Positions 26,110 through 33,611 of a stretch of 33,611 nt of DNA are shown here, one piece after another. The translations under genes were made by a program, and so were the position numbers. The stretch comes from an uncultured Parabacteroides sp. GTDB lineage: Bacteria; Bacteroidota; Bacteroidia; Bacteroidales; Tannerellaceae. The notes beneath the pieces were generated by a model. That model was not told the origin of the DNA, did not search any database, and saw nothing but the letters and a program-made list of their open reading frames with translations. The number at the start of each line of letters is the position of its first letter. Within the stretch, counting starts at the first letter, position 1. The stretch spans positions 1 to 33,611 of the forward strand of contig CASEGC010000036.1 of NCBI GenBank assembly GCA_949287365.1. The letters run 5' to 3'.

Positions 26110-27264
26110 TTAATATAAACGAGATTTATCGGATTGTTTTTTATCTTTCATGGCGGATTCATAGACTTTCGATACCTCGTTAGCGATTTTGTCCCAATCA
26201 TACTTCCGCATATCGTAATCGACGTGCCTCAGCGGCTCATCCATGATATATCTTAACTTTTCCGCGAGCGTGTCTACGTTTCCCACAGGGAAATAATCGT
26301 TCTTGTCGAGTCCTACCTCCAAGTTGGCGGGGATATCGCTCACTAATACTCTCACGCCGTAACTCATCGCCTCCAGCAAGGCTATCGGCAATCCCTCATG
26401 GCTCGATGGCAGGCAATAGCAGCGGCAATTCGTGAATAAAGATTGTAGTTTCCGTCCTTTGACGAATCCGGTCAATATCACGCCATTCTCTCGCACGGTC
26501 CGCTTCAATTCGCGCGAATAATCGTCCTCGAAATCGGTGTCTCCGGCCAATACCAGCTTGATATCATCCGCGAGATTCCCGTCATGTCTCTCTCCAAGCC
26601 GGCTCTTGGCACGGACAAAGGCCTCGATGAGGTGGTGCAGGTTCTTTTCCGGGACGAAGCGGCATACGCCTAAGATATATTTTCCTTTCTCGATGCCCAA
26701 CTCTTGGAAATATTCCGGATAATCGCGTTTCTCAGGCTTCGGCACGCCGTTATAAATCAGATGGACGTGTTCCGTCCGGCCGTATTTACATTTGATTAAC
26801 CGCCTGATGACATCCGATATGACGATAACCTCGTCCGCAAACAGGCATCCCAGCCTCTCTCCCAGCCTCAACATCGCCTTGGCCAGCTTGCCCCATTTGT
26901 CCCGGTCATAGTCCGGCCCGTGATGGGTGAACACCAACCTCATCCCCAACAGCTTCGCGTAAGGAGCGAGCAAGGCGGGCCCTATCGCATGGATATGCAC
27001 CACGTCGGCACCAATCTTTCTCGCCCTCGTTATCGCTCGGAACGTGTGTACTATCGCCTCGAATGATTTCTTTTTGGGAGATTTGATGTCGATAAGCCTC
27101 ACGCCTTTCCACTCCGTAAGATTATCCTTCACATAGCTTTCGCGGCGTATCAGCGTGACATCGAAACCACGCACCGCCAGCCTTGGGAACAACTCCTCGC
27201 AATGCGTCTCCACCCCACCCAATATATCGGGGATTCCGCGCGTGCCTGTCACAACGATTTTCAT
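26110..27264 (-). CDS. GT4-family glycosyltransferase
   Basis: The 384-residue protein has the GT-B two-domain shape. The N-terminal half starts MKIVVTGTRGIPDILGGVET, the DUF1972-like pattern seen in rhamnosyl- and related transferases of exopolysaccharide loci. The C-terminal nucleotide-sugar domain (about 190-370) carries GVCRFVPEKNLHHLIEAF and the EX7E motif in SSHEGLPIALLEAM. It would move a sugar from an activated donor to a lipid- or polymer-linked acceptor at the inner membrane. The sugar is not predictable. It is the last gene of the exopolysaccharide run, 30 bp after the other transferase. Confidence 0.92.
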   Translation of the reverse strand: MKIVVTGTRGIPDILGGVETHCEELFPRLAVRGFDVTLIRRESYVKDNLTEWKGVRLIDIKSPKKKSFEAIVHTFRAITRARKIGADVVHIHAIGPALLAPYAKLLGMRLVFTHHGPDYDRDKWGKLAKAMLRLGERLGCLFADEVIVISDVIRRLIKCKYGRTEHVHLIYNGVPKPEKRDYPEYFQELGIEKGKYILGVCRFVPEKNLHHLIEAFVRAKSRLGERHDGNLADDIKLVLAGDTDFEDDYSRELKRTVRENGVILTGFVKGRKLQSLFTNCRCYCLPSSHEGLPIALLEAMSYGVRVLVSDIPANLEVGLDKNDYFPVGNVDTLAEKLRYIMDEPLRHVDYDMRKYDWDKIANEVSKVYESAMKDKKQSDKSRLY

Positions 27265-27294
27265 GTGTTATCGGATTAAAGCGTTAAAAAAATA

Positions 27295-28302
27295 TCAAGC
27301 GATACGGCCTATGTTTTTCCCCAGCGCGTAAATCGAATAGCGTTCCTTGAATGTTTCCGTCTCCGCACCCGACATCCTGTCGTACAACTCGGTATCGCCA
27401 TACAGAAGATTCAGCTTCTCAAGCAAATCCTCCCTCTTGTTCTCTATGATGAAGCCCGTTTCCCCGTTTTCCACATAATCGTAAACACCCTTGTTGTTCG
27501 TGACAATCAAAGGCTTCCCCATGCGCATGGCTTGCAATATCACCAATTGCCCAGACGATATCTCCAAGTCTTTCAAGGGTATTACCACCAACTTGCTGTT
27601 ATACATGTATTCCAGCATCTTTTGGTCGTGCGTCCCGTGAAGTATCTCGATGTTCCCCTCATGCCCGATATCCAGGCCGTCGCAAGCTATCTTCACGTTG
27701 AACCTCGTCCCTTTCAAGGATGAGACGAGAAATTCATAATCCCTGTTGCTTCTCCCCGCCGTAAAGATATAATCCCGATTCCTCAAGCTATCGTCCGGCC
27801 TCGGCATCTCCTGAGTAACGGCTATGCCCAAAGGGAAAAACTTGAACTTCTCTTTATGCTCTGGGAAACAGGAAGCGTAAAAATCGACTTCGTTGCGAGA
27901 ATAGACAATCACGTTCCTCAAGTTCGGACTGCCTAACGCATAATTGATAAAAGCTTTATACAACTTTCCGAGAAATCCACGACGTTCCTTATAGATAAAA
28001 GTCATCGCCGTCACACGGACAGTGCGGTTCATCCTGAAAATACGGTTGTAAAACACGTACATCAGTCCATAGAATTGCTGCCAAGCCACGATTTTATCCG
28101 CCCTTTTCCGAAGGAGAACGGAAAGGGGGAACCCGATGTAATTAAGAATTCTTTTGTATCTGGGAACGGACAATCTTCCTTCCCTATACAAGATGTTCCA
28201 TTTTTCCCCGGAAGTCACCTCTATACCTTTCCACAAGCCCCAATCCGCGTCCACGGGCATATCCACCAATATGAGATTCCTGCTATCCATCCGTTGTCCC
28301 AA
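27295..28302 (-). CDS. GT-B-fold glycosyltransferase (exopolysaccharide)
   Basis: The 335-residue protein has a Rossmann-like C-terminal domain (about 170-330) with FTAGRSNRDYEFLVS, the nucleotide-sugar region VVIPLKDLEISSGQLVILQAM and GKPLIVTN, and GVYDYVENGETGFI, as in GT4-like enzymes. The N-terminal acceptor domain is less recognisable. A start at residue 5 (MDSRNL) is also possible. It follows the chain-length gene by 31 bp. Confidence 0.85.
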   Translation of the reverse strand: MGQRMDSRNLILVDMPVDADWGLWKGIEVTSGEKWNILYREGRLSVPRYKRILNYIGFPLSVLLRKRADKIVAWQQFYGLMYVFYNRIFRMNRTVRVTAMTFIYKERRGFLGKLYKAFINYALGSPNLRNVIVYSRNEVDFYASCFPEHKEKFKFFPLGIAVTQEMPRPDDSLRNRDYIFTAGRSNRDYEFLVSSLKGTRFNVKIACDGLDIGHEGNIEILHGTHDQKMLEYMYNSKLVVIPLKDLEISSGQLVILQAMRMGKPLIVTNNKGVYDYVENGETGFIIENKREDLLEKLNLLYGDTELYDRMSGAETETFKERYSIYALGKNIGRIA

Positions 28303-28333
28303 AAGATTCTTTTCTTTACCGAATCATCTCGGC

Positions 28334-29929
28334 TCACCCCCTTTGCCGCTTATATTCTTCCCAAAGCTGGACGGATTGCTTCCTGACGAATAGATAGCAT
28401 ACCGGAACCACCAGCGTCAGGGCCAGCATACCAATAGCGGCATATAATTTACGAGGACCTATGGGCTGGCTCTTCACGTAAGCGGGGTCGATGATTTTCG
28501 CCTTATCGCGGTTATTGCCCAAGATAAGCGCAGTCTCTTCCCGCTTCTGCAAAAGCAACAGATAAACCCCTTGGATAATCTCCTGCTGGCGCTTCAATTC
28601 CACATATTGGCGTTCCGCCACGGGATAACCAGTCATCTTATCGTATATCTGTTTCTCTTTCGCTTTTATCTCCGCGATCGTGGCTTGGATGGCCTTCCGC
28701 GCGTTACCGATTGTCTCCACCACGCTCCCGCGCAACTCGTCCGCCTGTTTGGTCAATGTCGTAACCAACGGGTTACTCATACTTGAATTCTGGATAACAC
28801 GGGCGCGCTCCAACAAGATTTCGTTATACGTGGTCAACGCGCTTCCTTTCTCACCCTCTTGCGCGTTCAGCAAAACGGGGACCAAGTTGTATTTGTTCGC
28901 GGGATCTTTCACGAAAGCGTCCATCATATCGATTACGTCCGCTTGCGCCGACGACTCAATCAGTTTCAACTGGAGTTCCTGCATTTGCTCCACATAGAAT
29001 TGCACGTCATGCTCCAAATCCATCAATTGGTATTTGCTTTTGTATGCCTCGATTTGATTCTCCACTTCGGCGAGCTCGGTCACAAGATTCCCTATCCTGC
29101 CATCGAAAAAGACCAAGGCTTTACGCGCCTCCTCTTTCTTATAATCTTCCGCTTCCCGGTTATAAATGGCTATCAAGGTGTCCAACATCTCCGTACCCCG
29201 TAGCTTCTCATAATCCGTGCAGCTCAACTCAATCACGTTGGAGGTCTTGGAATTCTCCTCTATCGTGAATTCCTCCTCCAACACCTCGGCCATCCATCCC
29301 GCCGGACGATAAGTGATATTCAACCGGACGGAAGCGGGTGTCTCCATTCCCGCCTTGTCCAACGTGAAATTACCTACCGGCAACTCGAGCTTAGCGGGCA
29401 ACGAGGCGAAAGTGAAATTCTTCTTCTTCATATTGATGGATTTCGCCGAGACATGAATCTCATTATTCTTCATGGAGACCTCAAACGTCACCTCTTCGGC
29501 CAAACGAGCGTTCGTGACGGAATCGGCGGTCATCACCAGCGGGGTCTCCTCATACATCCGATAAAAGGAGAAAGGTTTCTTGTAATCCACGTTCACGCCC
29601 AAGCGCAAGGCCATCTCCCGCAACATCTTATTGGAAGTCAGCGCCATCAACTCATCCTCTATATTCACTACACCTCCAGATACGCTTCCCAACCCGAAAG
29701 ATTTCATCAAGCCGGCCGCCTCGCCCAAACCGAAACTGCCGCCACCCAAATTCTTGTCTTCCTGAATCTGGATACGAGCCGCTATCTCGTAAGTACGGGG
29801 ATAGAGAACCAAATACAGGACAGCGGGTATTATCGAGAAGATGAATACGCCTAAGAACAATTTCCAATGCAATAAATATCCGGCGATGATGCTTTTAAGC
29901 CCAATCGTTTCGTTGTCTTTTATTTCCAT
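28334..29929 (-). CDS. Wzz/GumC-type polysaccharide chain-length regulator
   Basis: The protein sets polymer length and couples synthesis to export across the inner membrane. It has 531 residues with two membrane helices: about 25-45 (LFLGVFIFSIIPAVLYLVL) and about 497-517 (IGMLALTLVVPVCYLFV). Between them lies a Wzz domain (about 15-110) and a long helical coiled-coil periplasmic part, with a GNVR-like stretch near MTGYPVAERQYVELKRQQEI before the second helix. No tyrosine kinase domain follows, so it is the kinase-free form. It follows wza by 10 bp. Confidence 0.92.
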   Translation of the reverse strand: MEIKDNETIGLKSIIAGYLLHWKLFLGVFIFSIIPAVLYLVLYPRTYEIAARIQIQEDKNLGGGSFGLGEAAGLMKSFGLGSVSGGVVNIEDELMALTSNKMLREMALRLGVNVDYKKPFSFYRMYEETPLVMTADSVTNARLAEEVTFEVSMKNNEIHVSAKSINMKKKNFTFASLPAKLELPVGNFTLDKAGMETPASVRLNITYRPAGWMAEVLEEEFTIEENSKTSNVIELSCTDYEKLRGTEMLDTLIAIYNREAEDYKKEEARKALVFFDGRIGNLVTELAEVENQIEAYKSKYQLMDLEHDVQFYVEQMQELQLKLIESSAQADVIDMMDAFVKDPANKYNLVPVLLNAQEGEKGSALTTYNEILLERARVIQNSSMSNPLVTTLTKQADELRGSVVETIGNARKAIQATIAEIKAKEKQIYDKMTGYPVAERQYVELKRQQEIIQGVYLLLLQKREETALILGNNRDKAKIIDPAYVKSQPIGPRKLYAAIGMLALTLVVPVCYLFVRKQSVQLWEEYKRQRG

Positions 29930-29939
29930 TTTCCAAAAA

Positions 29940-30746
29940 TTATCTACTTGTAATTGCCAATATAACGGTCGTTATCACGGAAATCGCACTCAAGATAGAC
30001 GAGAACACGGTAATGCTATATTGTTGCGCCTGGCTGTAACGGGCATTCCGCTTCTTCGCGTCGTTCGGCTCCACGTACACCACGTCGTTCTGGCGCATAT
30101 AATAATATGGAGAGGCGAAAATATCCGGCGAAGTCAAGTCGAGACGCACGAACTCTTTCTCCCCGTTAGTATCCCGTATCAACAGTATATTTTTCCGGTT
30201 CGCGTTAATCGTCAAATCCCCGGCCCGTCCCAAAGCGTCCAAGATAGAAATCCTGTCGTTGGAAACGGTGACCACGCCCGGCCGAGCGACCTCTCCCAAT
30301 ATCATGAGCTTGTAATTCACGATTTGTATGTTCACGATCGCGTCGCTCACGTAGGCGTGAATCTTACTCTCCAACTCCTCGCTCAGTTGCTGCTTTGACA
30401 ATCCCGCCGCACGGACTTTCCCGAGCACCGGAAAATTGATATATCCCTCCTTGTCCACCAAATAGGTCTGCAATTGCGTAGTGGTCGACGTGGAAATTTC
30501 CCCTTGCGTCGCGTAAGAATAGGCCGGCGGATTGAACGGGGTGACTACCGTCGGATCCCAAGCCGTAACCGTAATCGAAAGCAGATCATCCGGATAAATT
30601 TGAGACTGGTAAGGTTGCGTCATGCGCTCCACCTGCTCTTTCGTCAAATCGTCCACTCCCTGAAAATAAACCACGTCCTTGGGCACGGAGCAGGCTCCCA
30701 CCAACAAGGCCAGCCCTATCACCACCGCTGCTACATTTAATTTCAT
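29940..30746 (-). CDS. wza: Wza-type polysaccharide export outer-membrane lipoprotein
   Basis: Wza-type proteins form the outer-membrane channel for capsule or exopolysaccharide. From the ATG at 30746 the protein has 268 residues. The lipobox VGACS sets the mature N-terminus. A Poly_export domain (about 40-150, PDDLLSITVTAW) and SLBB-like domain (about 155-230, IMLGEVARPGVV-like run around LMILGEVARPG) follow, with a C-terminal membrane helix (ITVFSSILSAISVITTVI). An ATG at 30800 would add 18 residues before the signal peptide and would overlap the -7 element, so it was not chosen. Confidence 0.93.
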   Translation of the reverse strand: MKLNVAAVVIGLALLVGACSVPKDVVYFQGVDDLTKEQVERMTQPYQSQIYPDDLLSITVTAWDPTVVTPFNPPAYSYATQGEISTSTTTQLQTYLVDKEGYINFPVLGKVRAAGLSKQQLSEELESKIHAYVSDAIVNIQIVNYKLMILGEVARPGVVTVSNDRISILDALGRAGDLTINANRKNILLIRDTNGEKEFVRLDLTSPDIFASPYYYMRQNDVVYVEPNDAKKRNARYSQAQQYSITVFSSILSAISVITTVILAITSR

Positions 30747-30773
30747 AATCTCGTCTTTCTTCAAATAAGGGTG

Positions 30774-30805
30774 CAAATATACAACATTATTAAATACCAC
30801 CGAAA
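30774..30805 (-). promoter_or_regulatory. Promoter of the wza-wzz-glycosyltransferase operon
   Basis: On the minus strand TATATTTG (30774-30781) fits TAnnTTTG, and TTTC (30802-30805) sits exactly 20 bp upstream, one base from the TTTG -33 element. The -7 element is 28 bp before the chosen wza ATG. Confidence 0.65.
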
Positions 30806-30917
30806 CACCACCAAGCCTAATCGCGGCCGCGATGATGCTTTAATAACGACGCGAAAGCCCGATTATTGCTGCATGCCCTCGCAAAAAAAGTCAGTTCCAA
30901 AGCCTTTAAGAAAACAT

Positions 30918-31005
30918 GCGCATGTTCCGGGAAAAAGACGTACATCTCCTTGGGAGAACACGTACATGTCATTAGAAAAAGACGTACGTGTTTTTCCCAA
31001 GCTCT
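30918..31005. repeat. Array D: four units of exactly 22 bp (GTAC type)
   Basis: Units start at 30918, 30940, 30962 and 30984. Units 2-4 begin GTAC and units 1 and 3 end in AAAAAGAC. Hairpins include the palindrome AACATGCGCATGTT (30914-30927), TCTCC-TTG-GGAGA in unit 2, and GAAAAAGACGT with ACGTGTTTTTC (30976-30997). It lies in the 371-bp gap between the divergent wza and rubrerythrin genes; that gap otherwise holds only the two promoters. Confidence 0.8.
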
Positions 31006-31081
31006 TCATCCCATAATTTTCATCGATTACCGCATAAAATAAATCTATCGGCGAAATGAATGAGATATCGGATACTTTCAC

Positions 31082-31089
31082 TACCTTTG
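31082..31089 (+). promoter_or_regulatory. -7 element of the rubrerythrin gene
   Basis: TACCTTTG is an exact TAnnTTTG match 28 bp before the ATG. No convincing -33 element is visible at 19-21 bp upstream. Confidence 0.55.
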
Positions 31090-31117
31090 TCTCAACAACC
31101 AATAAAAATTACACGAT

Positions 31118-31669
31118 ATGAAAAAGAAATGGATTTGCACGGTATGTGGATATGTACACGAAGGAGATGAGGCTCCCGATTTTTGCCCTCAATGTAAACA
31201 ACCGAAAAGTAAGTTCAAGGAATTGGTAGAGACCGAAGGCGCTTTGCAATTCGCGGACGAGCACGTGTTGGGCGTAGCTAAGGGTGTAGACCCTGTAATC
31301 CTGGAAGGATTGAACGCGCATTTCATGGGCGAGTGCACCGAGGTGGGCATGTATCTGGCGATGAGCCGTCAAGCGGATCGCGAGGGATATCCCGAGGTGG
31401 CCGAGGCGTTCAAGCGTTACGCATGGGAAGAGGCAGAGCACGCCGCTAAGTTCGCAGAGTTGCTGGGTGATGTCGTTTGGGATACGAAGACAAACTTGAA
31501 GAAACGTATGGAGGCTGAGTCTGGCGCTTGCGAGGATAAGAAACGCATCGCTACCTTGGCTAAGCAACAGAATCTGGACGCTATCCATGACACCGTTCAC
31601 GAGATGGCCAAGGACGAGGCTCGCCACGGTAAAGGATTCGAGGGATTATACAATCGTTATTTCAAATAA
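31118..31669 (+). CDS. Reverse-type rubrerythrin (rubredoxin domain first)
   Basis: Rubrerythrins reduce hydrogen peroxide with a di-iron centre and protect anaerobes from oxygen. The 183-residue protein begins with the rubredoxin iron site (Cys7, Cys10, Cys23, Cys26 in ICTVCGY and DFCPQCK) and then has a ferritin-like domain with the Glu/His ligand pattern [19 protein letters not shown] and [10 protein letters not shown]. In classical rubrerythrin the rubredoxin domain is at the C-terminus; this order is the reverse form found in many anaerobes. It is monocistronic, with its own -7 element and terminator. Confidence 0.95.
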   Translation: MKKKWICTVCGYVHEGDEAPDFCPQCKQPKSKFKELVETEGALQFADEHVLGVAKGVDPVILEGLNAHFMGECTEVGMYLAMSRQADREGYPEVAEAFKRYAWEEAEHAAKFAELLGDVVWDTKTNLKKRMEAESGACEDKKRIATLAKQQNLDAIHDTVHEMAKDEARHGKGFEGLYNRYFK

Positions 31670-31694
31670 GACGGGTATTTGTCCCTATGATATG

Positions 31695-31730
31695 GAGGGC
31701 GTTCTGACAGGACACCCTCTTTTATTGTTT
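31695..31730 (+). terminator. Intrinsic terminator after rubrerythrin
   Basis: A stem of GAGGG with CCCTC continues inward after one mismatch (GTTCT with AGGAC), ending in a GAC loop (31695-31719), and TTTTATTGTTT follows. It is 25 bp past the stop codon. Confidence 0.85.
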
Positions 31731-31780
31731 AAAAAATAAAATTTAGGCCGCCAAAAGAGATAACGTAACCATATTTTATA

Positions 31781-31788
31781 TACTTTTG
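31781..31788 (+). promoter_or_regulatory. Candidate -7 element of tRNA-Ser
   Basis: TACTTTTG fits TAnnTTTG and lies 14 bp before the tRNA 5' end. No clear -33 element was found. Confidence 0.5.
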
Positions 31789-31802
31789 TGCCGCTGTTGA
31801 AA

Positions 31803-31889
31803 GGAAAGATGCCGGAGTGGTCGATCGGGCCGCACTCGAAATGCGGTGAACGGGCAACTGTTCCCAGGGTTCGAATCCCTGTCTTTCCG
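31803..31889 (+). tRNA. tRNA-Ser (anticodon CGA)
   Basis: The 87-nt sequence folds as a class II tRNA: acceptor stem GGAAAGA with TCTTTCC, discriminator G, anticodon arm CCGCA-CTCGAAA-TGCGG with anticodon CGA, a long variable arm (TGAACGGGCAACTGTTC), and a T-arm with GGTTCGAATCC. CCA is not encoded. Confidence 0.95.
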
Positions 31890-31891
31890 CT

Positions 31892-31926
31892 AAAGCCTAC
31901 TGATAATCGGTAGGCTTTTCTTTTTT
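31892..31926 (+). terminator. Intrinsic terminator after tRNA-Ser
   Basis: AAAGCCTAC (31892-31900) and GTAGGCTTT (31910-31918) form a 9-bp perfect stem, followed by TCTTTTTT. It starts 3 bp after the tRNA. Confidence 0.9.
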
Positions 31927-32002
31927 CACGGACTCCCTTAAAAAGTCAAGCCTCTTTCCGCGGTGGTCAGCGGATTTTTCCGGTCAAACGCACGAACCGC
32001 CT

Positions 32003-32053
32003 AAAAACAACTTAGGCTGCAACGTCTGAAAAAACAGTCCATTACAGCCTAAA
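32003..32053 (-). terminator. Probable intrinsic terminator after ppdK
   Basis: On the minus strand TTAGGCTG and CAGCCTAA (32045-32052 and 32012-32019) enclose further partial pairing, and GTTGTTTTTAG follows. It lies 23 bp past the stop codon. Confidence 0.75.
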
Positions 32054-32075
32054 TCAAGTATTATCCCTACATTGC

Positions 32076-33611
32076 TTACGCTTCCTCAATAGCCGCCTGC
32101 GCCGCTGCGATACGAGCGATAGGCACACGGAACGGGGAGCAAGATACATAGTTCAAGCCGACCTTGTGACAGAACTTCACGGACGAAGGCTCACCGCCAT
32201 GCTCGCCACAAATACCGCACTTCAAATCCGGACGGATCGCACGACCTTTCTCGGTAGCCATACGGATTAACTGACCGACACCGTTTTGGTCGAGCACCTG
32301 GAACGGATCCACTTTCAAGATCTTCTTCTCCAAGTAAGCCGGCAAGAAAGAAGCGATATCATCGCGCGAGTAACCGAATGTCATCTGCGTCAAGTCGTTC
32401 GTACCGAACGAGAAGAACTCGGCGGCGGAAGCGATGCGATCGGCGGTCAACGCGGCGCGCGGCACCTCGATCATCGTTCCTACCTTATACTCGATGCTGT
32501 CGCCTCTCTCCGCGAACAAGGCCTCGGCGGTACGGCGGATGACTTTCTCTTGCTCCTTGAACTCGTACAAGATACCGATCAGCGGCACCATAATCTCCGG
32601 CTTCACGACAACACCCTCTTTCTTCAAATCCAAGGCGGCGCCCAAGATCGCACGCGTCTGCATCTCGGTGATTTCCGGATAGGTGTTGCCCAAACGGCAC
32701 CCGCGGTGACCCAGCATCGGGTTGTGCTCGCAAAGCGCCTCCACGCGTTGCTGGATATATTTCACGGATACGCCCATAGCCTCGGCCATCTCCTCTTGTC
32801 CCTTCAGGTCGTGCGGCACGAACTCATGCAAAGGAGGATCGAGCAGGCGCACCGTCACCGGGCAGCCGTCCATCACCTTGAAAATGCCCTTGAAGTCGTT
32901 TGTCTGGTAGGGCAAGATCTTATCCAAGGCTTTCTTGCGGCCCTCGGCGTCCTCTGCGAGAATCATCTCGCGCATCGCCTTGATTTTCTCGCCCTCGAAG
33001 AACATGTGCTCCGTACGGCACAATCCGATACCCGCCGCGCCAAAGCTACGCGCGATGGAGGCGTCGTGAGGCGTATCGGCGTTCGTACGTACCTGCAATT
33101 TCGTATATTTGTCGGCCAACGCCATCAACTCGGCGAAATCGCCAGACAACTCGGCGGCCTTCGTCTCCACTTGCCCCACGTAAACGACACCCGTCGTACC
33201 GTTGATGGAGATGAAATCGCCCTCATGGAGTGTCACGCCATCCACGCTGACGGTCTTCGCCTTGTAATCAATCTCCAAAGCGCCCGCGCCCGATACGCAG
33301 CACTTACCCATACCGCGAGCCACCACGGCGGCGTGCGACGTCATACCACCACGAGCCGTCAGGATTCCTTCCGCCACGGTCATACCCGCCAAATCCTCCG
33401 GAGAGGTCTCGATACGGACCATGACGACCTTCTTGCCATCGGCGTGCCACTTGGCCGCGTCGTCGGCAAAGAAGACAATCTGTCCCGTAGCGGCGCCCGG
33501 AGAAGCGGGCAAACCTCTTACCAGAATCTTCGCCTGCTGCTCGGCCACCTTGTCGAATACGGGGTGAAGCAACTCGTCCAGCTTATTCGGCTCGATACGC
33601 GCCAACGCCGT
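32076..33611 (-). CDS. ppdK: Pyruvate, phosphate dikinase (partial, N-terminal part off the right edge)
   Basis: PPDK interconverts pyruvate, ATP and phosphate with phosphoenolpyruvate, AMP and pyrophosphate, a central step of sugar metabolism in anaerobes. The frame is open to the window edge; about 511 C-terminal residues of the roughly 900 usual for the family are present. Visible are the swivelling phosphohistidine site in [15 protein letters not shown], the barrel segments [10 protein letters not shown] and [17 protein letters not shown], and the active-site Cys in CGICGEHGG. The TTG near 33605 should not be taken as a start, since the family continues without a break beyond it (TALARIEP). 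The nucleotide-binding domain is in the neighbouring sequence. Confidence 0.97.
   Translation of the reverse strand, partial: TALARIEPNKLDELLHPVFDKVAEQQAKILVRGLPASPGAATGQIVFFADDAAKWHADGKKVVMVRIETSPEDLAGMTVAEGILTARGGMTSHAAVVARGMGKCCVSGAGALEIDYKAKTVSVDGVTLHEGDFISINGTTGVVYVGQVETKAAELSGDFAELMALADKYTKLQVRTNADTPHDASIARSFGAAGIGLCRTEHMFFEGEKIKAMREMILAEDAEGRKKALDKILPYQTNDFKGIFKVMDGCPVTVRLLDPPLHEFVPHDLKGQEEMAEAMGVSVKYIQQRVEALCEHNPMLGHRGCRLGNTYPEITEMQTRAILGAALDLKKEGVVVKPEIMVPLIGILYEFKEQEKVIRRTAEALFAERGDSIEYKVGTMIEVPRAALTADRIASAAEFFSFGTNDLTQMTFGYSRDDIASFLPAYLEKKILKVDPFQVLDQNGVGQLIRMATEKGRAIRPDLKCGICGEHGGEPSSVKFCHKVGLNYVSCSPFRVPIARIAAAQAAIEEA

Noticed and set aside
29453-29854. Open frame on the plus strand within the wzz gene
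   Set aside because: It is the complement of a well-supported chain-length regulator gene and has no family features.
33603-33605. TTG as the start of ppdK
   Set aside because: The enzyme is about 900 residues and the frame remains open to the window edge, so this is an internal codon.

Overview
The window looks like a Bacteroidales chromosome, most likely Parabacteroides or a close relative. The evidence is Bacteroidetes-type -7 promoter elements (TAnnTTTG, some with TTTG or TTG about 20 bp upstream), a SusC/SusD pair with an STN domain, an ECF sigma/FecR pair, the Bacteroidales families DUF3256 and DUF4923, an rpsF-rpsR-rplI operon without ssb, and a TamB-like giant. The genus is an inference from overall look; no marker gene was compared. 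Most of the window is housekeeping chromosome and no insertion sequence was recognised.

Layout. 1-4,800 (minus strand): dnaA (cut by the left edge), then an MCE/MlaD-like lipid-transport protein with an N-acetylmuramoyl-L-alanine amidase, then rpsF-rpsR-rplI with a clear promoter and terminator. 4,955-16,040: a nutrient-uptake locus. One arm (minus) encodes ECF sigma factor, FecR-type anti-sigma factor and an exported calcineurin-like phosphoesterase. The other arm (plus) encodes an STN-containing SusC, SusD, a secreted FAD-dependent oxidoreductase and an SGNH esterase. There is no glycoside hydrolase or lyase, so the substrate is not obvious. 16,292-21,119 (minus): DUF4923-truA-EamA transporter-DUF3256, tRNA-Pro(UGG), and tsaD with a CinA-family amidohydrolase. 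21,236-25,702 (plus): a TamB-like protein whose start codon is unclear. 26,110-30,746 (minus): wza-wzz-glycosyltransferase-glycosyltransferase, a short exopolysaccharide operon. 31,118-31,890 (plus): a reverse-type rubrerythrin and tRNA-Ser(CGA). 32,076-end (minus): pyruvate phosphate dikinase, cut by the right edge.

How the parts work together. SusC/SusD should bind and import a ligand. The SusC N-terminal STN domain would signal through FecR to release the sigma factor, which would switch on the locus. The oxidoreductase, esterase and phosphoesterase would trim or modify the ligand in the envelope.

The most unusual feature is non-coding. Four intergenic spacers (7553-7690, 16090-16155, 25852-26008, 30918-31005) each hold a short tandem array with a 21-22 bp period, mostly built of small hairpin units. 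The four arrays have unrelated core sequences (GTTTCC, GTCCT, ATCTTTA, GTAC) but share the same period, and all lie at boundaries between opposing transcription units. Other unexplained structures are two adjacent perfect palindromes inside the sigma gene, a GC-rich two-tier hairpin upstream of susC, and a nested stem structure upstream of dnaA.
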